Source: Alphaproteobacteria bacterium (GTDB taxonomy: Bacteria; Pseudomonadota; Alphaproteobacteria; Caulobacterales; Parvularculaceae). From it: DNA of 64,000 nucleotides. The stretch lies in contig WGLT01000002.1 of assembly GCA_016125425.1 (NCBI GenBank), positions 248,001-312,000 on the forward strand. Direction: 5' to 3'. Below are positions 36,136 to 45,095 of the stretch, one piece after another (positions within the stretch are counted from its first letter, which is position 1; every line of letters begins with the position of its first letter). Under the pieces are notes generated by a model. The model saw only the letters and a program-made list of their open reading frames with translations. It had not been told where the DNA came from and searched no databases. The translations under genes were made by a program, and so were the position numbers.

Positions 36136-37884
36136 CTATTCCGCGGCCTTCTTGAATTCGCCGCCGGGGGCGCTGTCAGCGGCAGGCGGCGCGTCCTCCT
36201 CGGCTTTTGCGGCGGCCTTGGCCTCGCGCGCCTCGCGCTTTTCCTGCTCGCGCCGCTCGCGCATCGCCTCGCGCGCCTCCTTGCGCGAGGGCTCGGGCGG
36301 CAAAGCCGCGGCCGCCTCCATAGCGGCCGCTTCGAGGCCTTCGACGGCGAGACGCTCGATCGCGACATAATCCATTTTGCCCGTGCCGAGCACGGGAAGC
36401 TCGCCCGCCGAAACGATTTTCTTGGGCACGGCGATTTCAGGAACGCCGTGCGAGCGCGCCCAGGCGAGAAGAAGCGTGCGGTCCGCATCCGGACGGTCGG
36501 TAACGAGAATGATCTGCTCGCCCTTTTTCGGGTCGGGCAATATCACCGCGCCGTGAAGATTATCGGGCCAGACCGCCGCCGCGCAGTTCTCGACGACGGC
36601 GAGCGAGACCATCTCTCCGCCGATTTTCGCGAAGCGCTTCAGCCGTCCGCGAATGGACACATAGCCTTCGTCGTCGATTGCGACGACGTCGCCCGTGTCG
36701 TGCCATCCTTCGGGCAAGGGCTTGAGAACGCCGGGTTCGTCAGGCGAAAGATAGCCTTTCATGACGTTCGGCCCCTTGATGAAGAGCCGCCCGCCGGCCG
36801 CGAGCCCTTCGACCGGCTCAAGCCGCGCCTCGATTCCGGGAAGCAGCTTGCCGACGGTGCCGGCGCGGATATCGCCCGGCTGATTGGCCGCGACGACCGG
36901 CGCGGCCTCCGACACGCCGTAGCCCTCGAGCACTTCGAAGGAGAAGCGCTTTTCCGCCGCCTGGCGGGTTTCGTCCTTGACGCGCTCGGCGCCGCAGACG
37001 GCGATGCGCAGCGAACTCATCGCGCCGTCATCGCTCGCGCGCATATATTGCGAAAGAAAGGTGTCGGTTGCGAGCAGCACGCTCGCGCCGGTTTCGAAAA
37101 TCCGTTTCGGGATGATCTTGGTCTGGAGGGGCGAAGGATGCAGCACGACCGGATAGCCGGCGAAGACGGGCCATAGCGTTCCCGCCGTCAGGCCGTAACA
37201 GTGGAAGGCCGGCAGCGGATTGAAAAAGATGTCAGTCGGCTCGATCTCCACATGCTGGGAGATTTGTTCGATATTGGCGAGAATATTGGCGTTCGACAGG
37301 ACCACGCCTTTCGGGTCGCCTTCCGTGCCCGAAGTGAACAGGATCACGCCTGTATCGTCCGGATGCGGATTGGCGGCGAGCAGGGTCGGGAAATACGGGC
37401 CGGCGAGCGCGCGCGCCTTGTCGACCGGCTTCACCTCTGCGCGGCAGTCCTCCAAATAGATGAAATCGACCGCCTTGCCGAATTCCTCGATGATCTTTTC
37501 AAGGCCGGCGAGTTCGATGAATTTCTTCGATGTGATGACGCGCGAAATTTGCGCCGCACGCGCGGCGGCCTTCAGATTGCGCGCTCCTGAGGTGAAATTG
37601 AGCATCGCGGGAACGCGGCCCGAGGCGAGCAGCGAAAGGAATGCGATCAATATGCCGGCCCCGGTCGGCAACATGACGCCGACCGTCTCGCCGCGCGTCG
37701 TGCGCCGGCCCAGCGGCCCCGCGAGCGCGAAGGACGCCCGCATGAGGTCCTTGTAGACAAACTTCTTGCCGTCGACATCGACGACCGCCAGACGGTTTGC
37801 GCCGTGCTTTCGCGCGCTCTGAACAAACGCCTGGAAAATCGATCGCCGCGACCGCCGCTCAACGCGCCTGGCCGCATCGCCCAT
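36136..37884 (-). CDS. Aas-like acyl-activating (AMP-dependent) ligase with a charged C-terminal tail
   Basis: A 582-residue adenylate-forming enzyme from the ATG at 37884 (GAGGAGG upstream). It has the ATP-binding VILFTSGTEGDPKGVVLSN, NPLPAFHCYGLTAGTLWP, LEGYGVSEAAPVVAANQPG, GWHDTGDVVAIDDEGYVSIRGR (split around DTGDV) and a tail Lys in LPVLGTGKMDYVAIE. It resembles the acyl-ACP synthetase half of Aas proteins; the acyltransferase half is absent. The C-terminal ~65 residues are a highly charged, likely helical EAREAMRERREQEKREAREAKAAAK stretch (broken here as EAREAMRERREQ and EKREAREAKAAAK). It could recycle fatty acids for phospholipid repair. Confidence 0.85.
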   Translation of the reverse strand: MGDAARRVERRSRRSIFQAFVQSARKHGANRLAVVDVDGKKFVYKDLMRASFALAGPLGRRTTRGETVGVMLPTGAGILIAFLSLLASGRVPAMLNFTSGARNLKAAARAAQISRVITSKKFIELAGLEKIIEEFGKAVDFIYLEDCRAEVKPVDKARALAGPYFPTLLAANPHPDDTGVILFTSGTEGDPKGVVLSNANILANIEQISQHVEIEPTDIFFNPLPAFHCYGLTAGTLWPVFAGYPVVLHPSPLQTKIIPKRIFETGASVLLATDTFLSQYMRASDDGAMSSLRIAVCGAERVKDETRQAAEKRFSFEVLEGYGVSEAAPVVAANQPGDIRAGTVGKLLPGIEARLEPVEGLAAGGRLFIKGPNVMKGYLSPDEPGVLKPLPEGWHDTGDVVAIDDEGYVSIRGRLKRFAKIGGEMVSLAVVENCAAAVWPDNLHGAVILPDPKKGEQIILVTDRPDADRTLLLAWARSHGVPEIAVPKKIVSAGELPVLGTGKMDYVAIERLAVEGLEAAAMEAAAALPPEPSRKEAREAMRERREQEKREAREAKAAAKAEEDAPPAADSAPGGEFKKAAE

Positions 37885-38067
37885 TCTCCGCCTCCTCACC
37901 CCGCACGCCCCTCTCAAGGAGGCTCTGCGGCGATCCTAATATAAGAATGCGGCGGAGAGCAAAAAGATCGGCGCGGAGCGGTCGGCCTCGCCGCCCGCGC
38001 TCATTGCTGCGCGGTCTTGCGACGACGCGATGCGGCGCCGCGGAAGGAAAGGGCGGCTATCGCGCGG

Positions 38068-38718
38068 CTATAAAGGGTCGAAAGACCCGCTGCGAAGGTC
38101 GAGAACGCGCAGCGCGCCGTCATGCATGTCGAAATGCCAGCCATGCACGGCGAGAGCGGCGTTCTCGATGCGCTCGCGGATCCAAGGATAGCCGAGAAGG
38201 TTGCGGACGCTGACTTCGAGCACGGCGCGCTCGGACGCCTGCATGCGGGCCGCCTCCGGGAGCTGATCGAAATCGGCCGGCAGGAGGCCGCGCGCCGGCT
38301 CGGCGATCTCAACCCATTGATGCAGAAAGTCCGTCTGCGGGAGATTCCGGCCGTTGGTCACAAGGGCGCGCACCCCGCCGCAACGCGCATGGCCGAAGAT
38401 CACGATATCCGTGACGTCCAGCACTTTCACCGCGAATTCGACCGCCGCGCCCAGCGAGCGCGGCGCCGCGTCGGGATCATAGGGCGGCACGATATTGGCG
38501 ATGTTGCGGGCGATGAAGATGTCGCCGGGATGGGCGGAGAGAACCGCCGTCGGCGAGACCCTGCTGTCGGCGCAGGCGATCACCATGACTTTCGGCGACT
38601 GGCCCTTGCGCGCGAGGCGCTGATAGAGACGACGGTCCTTCCTGAATCCCTTGCGGCGGAAAGTCCGGTAGCCTTGAAGGAGACGCTCGAGCGGCGTCGG
38701 TTTTTTAAACAGCAGCAT
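38068..38718 (-). CDS. Beta-class carbonic anhydrase
   Basis: From the ATG at 38718 (MLLFKKPTPLERLLQGYRTF) the product has 216 residues. Zinc ligands are seen in MVIACADSRVSP (Cys and the Asp-Arg dyad) and IVIFGHARCGGVRAL (His and Cys), with HPGDIFIARNIANIVPPY between them. It interconverts CO2 and bicarbonate in the cytosol. The frame is open further upstream, but that part is arginine-rich and unlike the family. It lies on the minus strand upstream of the acyl ligase with a 183-bp gap. Confidence 0.95.
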   Translation of the reverse strand: MLLFKKPTPLERLLQGYRTFRRKGFRKDRRLYQRLARKGQSPKVMVIACADSRVSPTAVLSAHPGDIFIARNIANIVPPYDPDAAPRSLGAAVEFAVKVLDVTDIVIFGHARCGGVRALVTNGRNLPQTDFLHQWVEIAEPARGLLPADFDQLPEAARMQASERAVLEVSVRNLLGYPWIRERIENAALAVHGWHFDMHDGALRVLDLRSGSFDPL

Positions 38719-39009
38719 GCCTGGCCTCGTCGGCGGGAGCTTCACATGCGGCCCTGTCCGCGAGCGCGATCGGTCTGCGAGACGCAGCCCGGACAGCGCG
38801 GAGCAATCGCGCATCGCCCAGCTTTCGCTGCTGCTGCATGAACGCCCCCGTTTTTTCTTTCGCCGCAGCCCCCCGCGGCGGGTCCCGCGCCGAAACTATG
38901 GGCGAGGCTCTGCGGCGCGGCAATGCGTCAGGCCGCGCGCTTTTTCCCCAGGAGGGTGGATGCGCGCCGGCGACAACGACTTCGTCCGTCGCCGCCGGCG
39001 TCATCTCAG

Positions 39010-39216
39010 TTAGGCGGGTTTTGCAGAGAGCGAAGATGCAAGCGGAACGATCTGCCAGACGGCCGAGGCGCCGACGAGCACATAAATGAGCCTCGACAAC
39101 AGCGTCGCGCTCCCGAAAATCGCTGCGACGAGATTCCATTGGAAGAGGCCGACGAGACCCCAGTTGAGACCGCCGACGATGACGAGAGCGAGCGTAATCA
39201 AGTTCAACAGTTTCAT
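39010..39216 (-). CDS. DUF378 small membrane protein
   Basis: A 68-residue protein, MKLLNLITLALVIVGGLNWG followed by LVGLFQWNLV and a second hydrophobic helix with RLIYVLVGASAVWQI. The GGLNWGLVG motif is diagnostic of the DUF378 family of two-helix inner-membrane proteins of unknown role. It starts 37 bp after the fasciclin gene on the same strand, so the two are probably one transcript. Confidence 0.9.
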   Translation of the reverse strand: MKLLNLITLALVIVGGLNWGLVGLFQWNLVAAIFGSATLLSRLIYVLVGASAVWQIVPLASSLSAKPA

Positions 39217-39253
39217 GAATGTCTCCTTGCTGAAACGGGACGGGTCGTCGCCC

Positions 39254-39766
39254 TTAGTCGCTGGGCGGCATCAGCACGGCGTCGATCACATGAATGACGC
39301 CGTTCGACGCTTTGATGTCAGCGGAAACAACATGAGCGTCGTTGATCATGACCCCGCCGCTCTTTGTGCTGACTGTTAGCTCGGCGCCGTTGACGGTCTT
39401 GATCATCTTCTTTTTGGCGACATCCGCCGCCATCAATTCGCCTGGTGCGACGTGATAGGTGAGGATCGCCGTCAGCTTCGCCTTGTTTTCGGGCTTCAGA
39501 AGGCTCTCCGCCTCGCCTTTCGGCAGCCTTGCGAACGCCTCGTCAGTGGGGGCGAATACAGTAAAAGGACCGGGGCCTTTCAGCGTGTCGACAAGACCGG
39601 CGGCTTCAAGGGCTGCGGTCAATGTCTTGAACTGGCCGGCGTCGACGGCCGTTTCAACGATGTCCTTCTTGTGGCTCATGCCGCCAGCAGAGGCGGTCAA
39701 GCCGCAGGCGAAGACGCCGGCAAGCGCGGCTATTGAAAAGGCGCTCTTTGCGATGGTCGAAATCAT
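39254..39766 (-). CDS. Secreted fasciclin (FAS1)-domain protein
   Basis: From the ATG at 39766, 8 nt after AAGGAG, the product has 170 residues: a signal peptide ([22 protein letters not shown], with a weak lipobox-like Cys) and one FAS1 domain with [32 protein letters not shown] (seen in parts as [17 protein letters not shown]), [14 protein letters not shown], and the second conserved box [19 protein letters not shown]1 proteins mediate adhesion or envelope interactions. It faces the XRE-cupin regulator across a shared AT-rich region. Confidence 0.94.
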   Translation of the reverse strand: MISTIAKSAFSIAALAGVFACGLTASAGGMSHKKDIVETAVDAGQFKTLTAALEAAGLVDTLKGPGPFTVFAPTDEAFARLPKGEAESLLKPENKAKLTAILTYHVAPGELMAADVAKKKMIKTVNGAELTVSTKSGGVMINDAHVVSADIKASNGVIHVIDAVLMPPSD

Positions 39767-39854
39767 ATTCATCACTCCTTGCTGTGCGCGATAAGGCGAA
39801 GCGAAACGGCCTCGCCGATAGTCGAAGGAGCCGGGCCGAAAGCTCCGTGGTTTT

Positions 39855-39955
39855 CATATGAAGAATATGCATTTGAATAATAGTAACGATTGCGTGATTT
39901 GAAAAATGATTTGAACTACAGGAAAATAGTATTCGTTCGATTTGTACGTCTCGAA
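39855..39955. promoter_or_regulatory. AT-rich divergent promoter region with ATTTGAA repeats
   Basis: Between the fasciclin and XRE-cupin genes a roughly 100-bp AT-rich stretch carries three copies of ATTTGAA (39871-39877, 39897-39903, 39909-39915), with a TAGTAT at 39927-39932. It is the natural control site for both genes and possibly for the autoregulating XRE protein. Pattern-based only. Confidence 0.45.
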
Positions 39956-39970
39956 AAAAGGCCTGCGGTC

Positions 39971-40552
39971 ATGCTCTCCGAAACGCTCGAAAAGGGTCTC
40001 AGGGAATATCGGATCGGCGAAAAGATCCGCGCGCTTCGCGGGAAGAAAAAACTTGGTCTCGTTCAGCTGGGCCAACATACCGGGCTGTCGCCGGCGATGC
40101 TGTCCAAGATCGAACGCGGGCAAATCTTTCCGACGCTGCCGACTTTGCTGCGCATTGCGCTCGTCTTCGGCGTCGGCCTCGACCATTTCTTCGGGGCGGA
40201 TGAGGACAAGCCGCTGGCGGTTGTCGTCAGGAAGGAGGATCGGTTGCGCTTGCCGGATCGCACGGAAGGCGCGCCTTCCTATTATTTCGAAAGTCTCGAT
40301 TTCCCCGTCGCCGACAGAAAGATGGAGGCGTATTTCGCCGAATTTCCCGCAAGCGCAGCGCCTTCGGCCGCCCACAGCCATCCCGGCGCAGAGCTTATTT
40401 ATGTCTTTAAAGGCGAACTGACCATCGACATCAACGGCGAGACGACGACCCTGCGCAAGGGCGATTCAATCTATTTCGATCCGAGCGCGCCGCACAGGTA
40501 CCAATGCTCTGGGCGCGCCTCTTGTTCGGCGATCGTGGTCATTGCTCCGTAA
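39971..40552 (+). CDS. XRE-family transcriptional regulator with C-terminal cupin domain
   Basis: A 193-residue protein from the ATG at 39971. An HTH_3 domain (~15-70: IGEKIRALRGKKKLGLVQLG, TGLSPAMLSKIERGQIFPTL) is followed by a cupin_2 sensor domain (~110-190: AAHSHPGAELIYVFKGEL, GDSIYFDPSAPHRYQ). Such regulators usually repress amine, polyamine or stress genes and sense a small ligand in the cupin. The divergent fasciclin/DUF378 genes are the obvious candidate targets (inference). It is convergent with pyrF. Confidence 0.93.
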   Translation: MLSETLEKGLREYRIGEKIRALRGKKKLGLVQLGQHTGLSPAMLSKIERGQIFPTLPTLLRIALVFGVGLDHFFGADEDKPLAVVVRKEDRLRLPDRTEGAPSYYFESLDFPVADRKMEAYFAEFPASAAPSAAHSHPGAELIYVFKGELTIDINGETTTLRKGDSIYFDPSAPHRYQCSGRASCSAIVVIAP

Positions 40553-40570
40553 GGCGACGACGCTTTATAT

Positions 40571-40591
40571 CAGCATACAGAGTTTATGCTG
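40571..40591. terminator. Small hairpin between convergent xre-cupin and pyrF
   Basis: CAGCATA (40571-40577) and TATGCTG (40585-40591) form a 7-bp stem around a 7-base loop at the convergent gene ends, including the pyrF stop codon. No U-tract, so the call is weak. Confidence 0.3.
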
Positions 40592-41282
40592 CGCCGGCAA
40601 TTTCCATTTCGATCGCGCGCGCCGCGCGCGCCGGGTCGGCGGCGTCGACAATCGGGCGGCCGATGACCAGATAGTCAGCGCCCGCGCCAATCGCGTCCGC
40701 CGGCGTCACCACGCGCGCCTGATCATTGGCGTCGGCGCCTTTTGGTCTGACGCCGGGCGTTACGACGAGCAGACTGTCGCCGAAGCGCCGCTTGATCGCG
40801 CGCGCCTCGCGGGCTGAGGCGACGACGCCGTCCGCGCCCGCTTCGGCGGCGAATTCGGCGCGCTTTAAAACGAGGTCTTCGAGCTTCATGTCGACGCCGG
40901 ATCGTTTGAGGCTTTCCTGAGTCAGGCTCGTCAGCACGGTGACGGCGAGGATTTTAAGGCGCTTGTCGTCGCCGCGCCCGGCGACCGCGCCTTTGAGGAC
41001 GTCAGGTTCGGCGTGCACGGTCAGAAAGTCGCCGCCAAGCTTTCGAACGCTCGCGACGCCGCGTTCGACCGTCGCGCCGATGTCGTGGAATTTGAAGTCG
41101 AGGAAGACTTTCTTGCCGGCCGCGCTCAGACGTTTTGCGAGATCGATGCCGCCGATCGGCATCAATTGATAGCCGATCTTGTAAAAGCGTCCGTCATCGC
41201 CCAGCCGGGCGATGATCTTGTCCGCGTCTTCGACCGCGGGCTTGTCGAGCGCGATGATCAGGCGGTCTTTCGGGTCGATCAT
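40584..41282 (-). CDS. pyrF: Orotidine 5'-phosphate decarboxylase
   Basis: A 232-residue TIM-barrel protein with LIIALDKPAVEDADKII, KIGYQLMPIGGIDLAKRL, the catalytic DFKFHDIGATVERGV (Lys/Asp array) and VVTPGVRPKGADANDQARV, and C-terminal DYLVIGRPIVDAADPARAA. It decarboxylates OMP to UMP in pyrimidine synthesis. The start overlaps the nth stop by 4 bp (ATGA type), indicating translational coupling. Confidence 0.97.
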   Translation of the reverse strand: MIDPKDRLIIALDKPAVEDADKIIARLGDDGRFYKIGYQLMPIGGIDLAKRLSAAGKKVFLDFKFHDIGATVERGVASVRKLGGDFLTVHAEPDVLKGAVAGRGDDKRLKILAVTVLTSLTQESLKRSGVDMKLEDLVLKRAEFAAEAGADGVVASAREARAIKRRFGDSLLVVTPGVRPKGADANDQARVVTPADAIGAGADYLVIGRPIVDAADPARAARAIEMEIAGAA

Positions 41283-42034
41283 GCGCGCGCTCCTTTTCGT
41301 TTGGGTCTCGCCGCTTTCAGCTTCGGCGTCATGGCGAGCTTTCGCGCCGGCTTCTTGGCCGCCTTCTTTTTCGGCTTTTTCGGGGGCTCGGCCGGCGTTT
41401 TGTCCTTATACAGACAAATATCGGCGATCGGACATTGCGGGCATTTCGGCGCGCGCGCGAGACATGTATAGCGCCCGTGCAGGATCAGCCAGTGATGGGC
41501 GTGACGCAAATATTCTTCCGGTATGACTTTCTCGAGGCCCAGTTCGACTTCGAGCGGCGTCTTGCCGGGCGCAAGTCCCGTGCGGTTCGAAACGCGGAAG
41601 ATATGGGTGTCGACCGCGATCGACGGCTGGCCGAAGCAGACATTCAGGACGACATTCGCGCTTTTGCGGCCGACGCCGGGCAGGCTCTCCAGCTCTTCGC
41701 GCGTTTGCGGCACTTCGCCGCCGAATTTTTCGACCAGCAGTTTCGAGAGCGCGATGATGTTCTTCGTTTTGTTCCGCCAGAGCCCGATGGTCTTGACGTA
41801 GTTTCCGAGCTTTTCTTCGCCGAGCGCGGCCATCTTCGCCGGCGTGTCCGCGACCTTGAAAAGCGCCGGCGTCGCCTTGTTGACGCCGGCGTCCGTCGCC
41901 TGCGCCGAAAGGACGACCGCGACGAGCAGCGTGAACGGGTTCTTGTATTGAAGTTCGGTCTTCGGCGCGGGGTTCGCCTGTCTGAGCCGCCGGAAGATTT
42001 CGGCGGCCTGCGTTCTGGTCAGCTTTTTCGGCAT
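41279..42034 (-). CDS. nth: Endonuclease III
   Basis: A 251-residue protein with the helix-hairpin-helix LPGVGRKSANVVLN carrying the catalytic Lys, the catalytic Asp in AVDTHIFRVSNRTGL, and a 4Fe-4S cluster loop CLARAPKCPQCPIADIC (C-x6-C-x2-C-x5-C). It removes oxidised pyrimidines in base-excision repair. A Lys/Ala/Pro-rich basic tail of about 35 residues after the cluster is longer than in E. coli Nth and may aid DNA binding. Confidence 0.97.
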   Translation of the reverse strand: MPKKLTRTQAAEIFRRLRQANPAPKTELQYKNPFTLLVAVVLSAQATDAGVNKATPALFKVADTPAKMAALGEEKLGNYVKTIGLWRNKTKNIIALSKLLVEKFGGEVPQTREELESLPGVGRKSANVVLNVCFGQPSIAVDTHIFRVSNRTGLAPGKTPLEVELGLEKVIPEEYLRHAHHWLILHGRYTCLARAPKCPQCPIADICLYKDKTPAEPPKKPKKKAAKKPARKLAMTPKLKAARPKRKGARA

Positions 42035-42155
42035 CGGAGCGGGGACATAGACCGCGCCGCGCGCCCGGTAAAGCGCTTCAGGCTTTCGCGAATGCGCGGG
42101 CTGCGCTTAGATGCCCGGACGCAAGGGGGCGGATGACATTCGAGAGGGGTTTCTC

Positions 42156-43490
42156 ATGCGGTTGATTTTTCTCGCCGCGGCGGCGGCGACGGCCGCGGGC
42201 GGGGCGCTCGCCGACGAAGACGCGCCGCTGGTCGCGATCAAGGCCGGACGGCTCGTCGACGTTCTCGCCAAGACCGTGCGGACCGACCAGGTGATTGTGG
42301 TCGAAGGCGCGCGCATCAAGGCGGTCGGACCCGCCGCCGCGACGCCGATCCCGGAGGGGGCTTCCGTCATCGATCTGTCCGCGGATACGGTGATGCCGGG
42401 ATTTGTCGACACGCATACGCATGTGACGTCCGATCCGACATTCTCCTTTTATGAATCCTATCACATCTCGCATGCGCGCGAGGCGGTGATCGGCGTCATG
42501 AACGCGCGGCGCACCCTGCTTGCGGGCTTTACGACGATCCGCAATGTCGGCGCGAACGGATTTGCGGCGGCCGCGGTGCGCGACGGGGTCGAGCGCGGCG
42601 ATGTGATGGGCCCGCGCATTTTCGCCTCCGGCCCCACGATCGGCATAACCGGCGGGCATTGCGACGAAAACAATCTTGCGCCCGAATATAGCTATCAGGG
42701 CGAAGGCGTCGCCGACGGCGTCGACGAAGTCGTCAAAATGGTCCGCCGCAACGTCAAATACGGCGCCGATCTCATCAAATATTGCGGCACAGGCGGCGTC
42801 TTCTCGAAGGGCGACACGCCGGGCGCGCCGCAATATTCGCTCGCCGAAGCAAAGGCGATCGTCGAGGAGGCGCACCGGCTCGGGCGCACGGTCGCCGTGC
42901 ATGCGCATGGCGCCGAAGGCGTTAAGATCGCCATCGAGGCGGGCGTTGATTCCGTCGAGCATGCGAGCCTTGTCGACGACGAAGGCATCCGCATGGCGAA
43001 GAAGGCGGGCACGGTGTTCTCGATGGACATTTACAACACCGACTACACGCAGTCCGAAGGCAAGAAGAACGGCGTGCCGGAGGAATATCTCAAAAAGGAT
43101 CGCGACATCGCCGAAATCCAGCGCGAGAATTTCAGAAAGGCGCTGAAAGCGGGCGTCAAGCTTTCCTACGGCACCGATGCGGGGGTCTATCCGAACGGCG
43201 ACAACGCCAAGCAGTTCCCGGTCATGGTCCGCTACGGCATGACGCCGATGCAGGCGATCGTCGCGGCGACCGAAACGGGCGCCGAGCTCCTCAAAAAGCA
43301 GAAGGACTTCGGGGCGATCGCGCCGGGACGCTTCGCTGACATCGTCGCGGTCAAGGCCGATCCTCTCAAGGATGTGAGCGTGCTTGAGGCGATGGATTTC
43401 GTGATGAAGGAAGGGAAGGTCTATCGCGGCGCGCCGGAGGAATGCGCCGCCGCGCCGTCCGCCTGGCCCTGCGAAAAACCGTCGCGCTAG
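42156..43490 (+). CDS. Secreted metal-dependent amidohydrolase (imidazolonepropionase-like)
   Basis: A 444-residue protein from the ATG at 42156 with GAGGGG upstream and a signal peptide (MRLIFLAAAAATAAGGALA). The amidohydrolase metal site appears as MPGFVDTHTHVTSD, the carbamylated-Lys region as YGADLIKYCGTGG, further His ligands in VAVHAHGAEGVKIA and DSVEHASLVDD, and the catalytic Asp in LSYGTDAGVYPNG. The subgroup includes prolidase-like and Sgx9260-type dipeptidases. Location should be periplasmic. A dipeptide substrate is likely but unproven. Confidence 0.9.
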   Translation: MRLIFLAAAAATAAGGALADEDAPLVAIKAGRLVDVLAKTVRTDQVIVVEGARIKAVGPAAATPIPEGASVIDLSADTVMPGFVDTHTHVTSDPTFSFYESYHISHAREAVIGVMNARRTLLAGFTTIRNVGANGFAAAAVRDGVERGDVMGPRIFASGPTIGITGGHCDENNLAPEYSYQGEGVADGVDEVVKMVRRNVKYGADLIKYCGTGGVFSKGDTPGAPQYSLAEAKAIVEEAHRLGRTVAVHAHGAEGVKIAIEAGVDSVEHASLVDDEGIRMAKKAGTVFSMDIYNTDYTQSEGKKNGVPEEYLKKDRDIAEIQRENFRKALKAGVKLSYGTDAGVYPNGDNAKQFPVMVRYGMTPMQAIVAATETGAELLKKQKDFGAIAPGRFADIVAVKADPLKDVSVLEAMDFVMKEGKVYRGAPEECAAAPSAWPCEKPSR

Positions 43491-43534
43491 CCGCGCCGGG
43501 CGCGCCGCCATTGGCGCGGAGCCGGGCAGCGACT

Positions 43535-44098
43535 ATGTTCCCGGCGATGGCGCGCGCCCTTTACATCGAAGACATGGCGCCCGTCCTGAAAGGGCGGGCG
43601 AGCGATCTGCCGGAAGCGGCCCCGGCCGCGGGCGACGCGCGTGTCTTCGACGCGCTGCTCTATCCCAACCGATCGCTGCCCAACGCCGGATTCATCGCCG
43701 TGATGACGATCGTCATCCTCGCCAATATGACGATCGGGCTTGGCGTTTACCTGATGGGCGCCTGGCCCGTGATCGGCTTTTGCGGTCTCGACGTGTTTCT
43801 GGTCTGGCTCGCCTTCAGGCTGAGTTATCGGCAGGGCCGGCTGCATGAGCGCGTGCGCGTCACGCCCGACGAGATGTGGGTGAGCCGCGTCCTGCCGTCC
43901 GGCCATGAGACGCGCTGGCGGCTTCAGCCCTATTGGACGGAGGTGAAGATCGACCGTCCCGTCGAGCATGAAAGCCAGGTGCGCGTCGTTTCGAAAGGCA
44001 GGACCTTGATCCTCGGTTCGTTTTTGTCGCCGCCCGAGCGCGGCGAGTTCGCGGCGGCGCTCAGCGCGGCGCTGGAGCGCTCGCGGCGCGGAGCATAA
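43535..44098 (+). CDS. DUF2244 integral membrane protein
   Basis: About 187 residues. Two adjacent helices (MTIVILANMTIGLGVYLMGAW region and VIGFCGLDVFLVWLAFRLSY) follow FDALLYPNRSLPNAGF, and a soluble C-terminal domain contains VRVTPDEMWVSRVLPSGHE and GSFLSPPERGEFAAAL. This is the DUF2244 layout, common beside nth in alphaproteobacteria and of unknown function. Several Met codons (43535, 43547, 43574) could start it. It is followed 4 bp later by another membrane protein. Confidence 0.85.
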   Translation: MFPAMARALYIEDMAPVLKGRASDLPEAAPAAGDARVFDALLYPNRSLPNAGFIAVMTIVILANMTIGLGVYLMGAWPVIGFCGLDVFLVWLAFRLSYRQGRLHERVRVTPDEMWVSRVLPSGHETRWRLQPYWTEVKIDRPVEHESQVRVVSKGRTLILGSFLSPPERGEFAAALSAALERSRRGA

Positions 44099-44102
44099 TC
44101 GC

Positions 44103-44645
44103 ATGGTCTGGTTTCTTGTCGGCGCCGTGATCGTCGCCGCCGCAATCGCCGGTCTTTACTGGCGCTGGTCGAAAAGAATCAACGCGCAAATCGCCGAAGG
44201 CGGCGCGCTCGAGTGGGAGCGTCTCAAGCAGAACGAACCGGCGCTGATCGAAGGCGTCGACCGCGCCAAATTCGATGCGATCTATCATCGCGTTCATTTC
44301 CCGCGCTTCCCGAAATACGCGCTCGCCGCAGTCGCCGGCTTCGTTCTGGCGCTTCCCGTCACATTCTCGCTGCTGTTTGCGGTTTTATGGATTGCGGAGA
44401 AGCTCAATCTCACGCCCGACGCGAAACAGATCGCCAATCATTATCTCGTCGATAACGGGCATATGCGGCTGATTCATGATGCGACGCCGGATGTGGCCTA
44501 TTACTATCTGCAGGATCTCGGCGGCTTTTATTATTTCTTCGGGGTTTTGCTGGCGTGGCTGGCGATCGTCGCTTTCGTGATGCGGCGTTTTCACCAGCGC
44601 CGGCCCGGCCATTTGCGGGAAGAAATCATCCGCGCGCGCAAATAA
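44103..44645 (+). CDS. Conserved membrane protein, unknown function
   Basis: A 180-residue protein with an N-terminal helix (~2-20), a central helix (~78-100, AVAGFVLALPVTFSLLFAVLWIA region) and a C-terminal helix (~143-163, YYFFGVLLAWLAIVAFV), ending in a basic tail. No domain recognised. It is packed between DUF2244 and gloA on the plus strand (4 bp and 9 bp gaps), so it is an operon member. Confidence 0.75.
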   Translation: MVWFLVGAVIVAAAIAGLYWRWSKRINAQIAEGGALEWERLKQNEPALIEGVDRAKFDAIYHRVHFPRFPKYALAAVAGFVLALPVTFSLLFAVLWIAEKLNLTPDAKQIANHYLVDNGHMRLIHDATPDVAYYYLQDLGGFYYFFGVLLAWLAIVAFVMRRFHQRRPGHLREEIIRARK

Positions 44646-44654
44646 GAGGCTGAA

Positions 44655-45095
44655 ATGGAATATCTTCACACCATGGTCCGCGTCAGCGACCTTGAACAAT
44701 CGCTCGACTTTTATTGCAACAAGCTCGGCTTGGTCGAAGTCGACCGCATGGAGAACGAACAGGGCCGCTTCACGCTCGTCTTTCTCGCCGCGCCCGGCGA
44801 CCGGGAGCGGGCCGGGCGGGACAAGGCGCCGCTGGTCGAGCTCACTTACAATTGGGACCCTGAGGAATATGGCGGCGGGCGCAATTTCGGCCATCTCGCC
44901 TATCGCGTCGACGATATCTACGCGCTCTGCCAGCGCCTGATGGAGAACGGCGTCGTCATCAACCGGCCGCCGCGGGACGGGCGCATGGCGTTCATCCGTT
45001 CGCCGGACGGCATTTCGATCGAGCTTCTGCAAAAGGGCGGCGCGCTTCCCGCCAAGGAGCCGTGGGCGAGCATGGCGAATACGGGAACATGGTGA
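44655..45095 (+). CDS. gloA: Lactoylglutathione lyase (glyoxalase I)
   Basis: A 146-residue VOC-fold protein with [58 protein letters not shown] (here split; [15 protein letters not shown]) and [14 protein letters not shown], matching class I glyoxalase with His/Glu metal ligands. It isomerises the methylglyoxal-glutathione hemithioacetal to lactoylglutathione in the cytosol. The 3' end overlaps the start of the methyltransferase gene. Confidence 0.93.
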   Translation: MEYLHTMVRVSDLEQSLDFYCNKLGLVEVDRMENEQGRFTLVFLAAPGDRERAGRDKAPLVELTYNWDPEEYGGGRNFGHLAYRVDDIYALCQRLMENGVVINRPPRDGRMAFIRSPDGISIELLQKGGALPAKEPWASMANTGTW

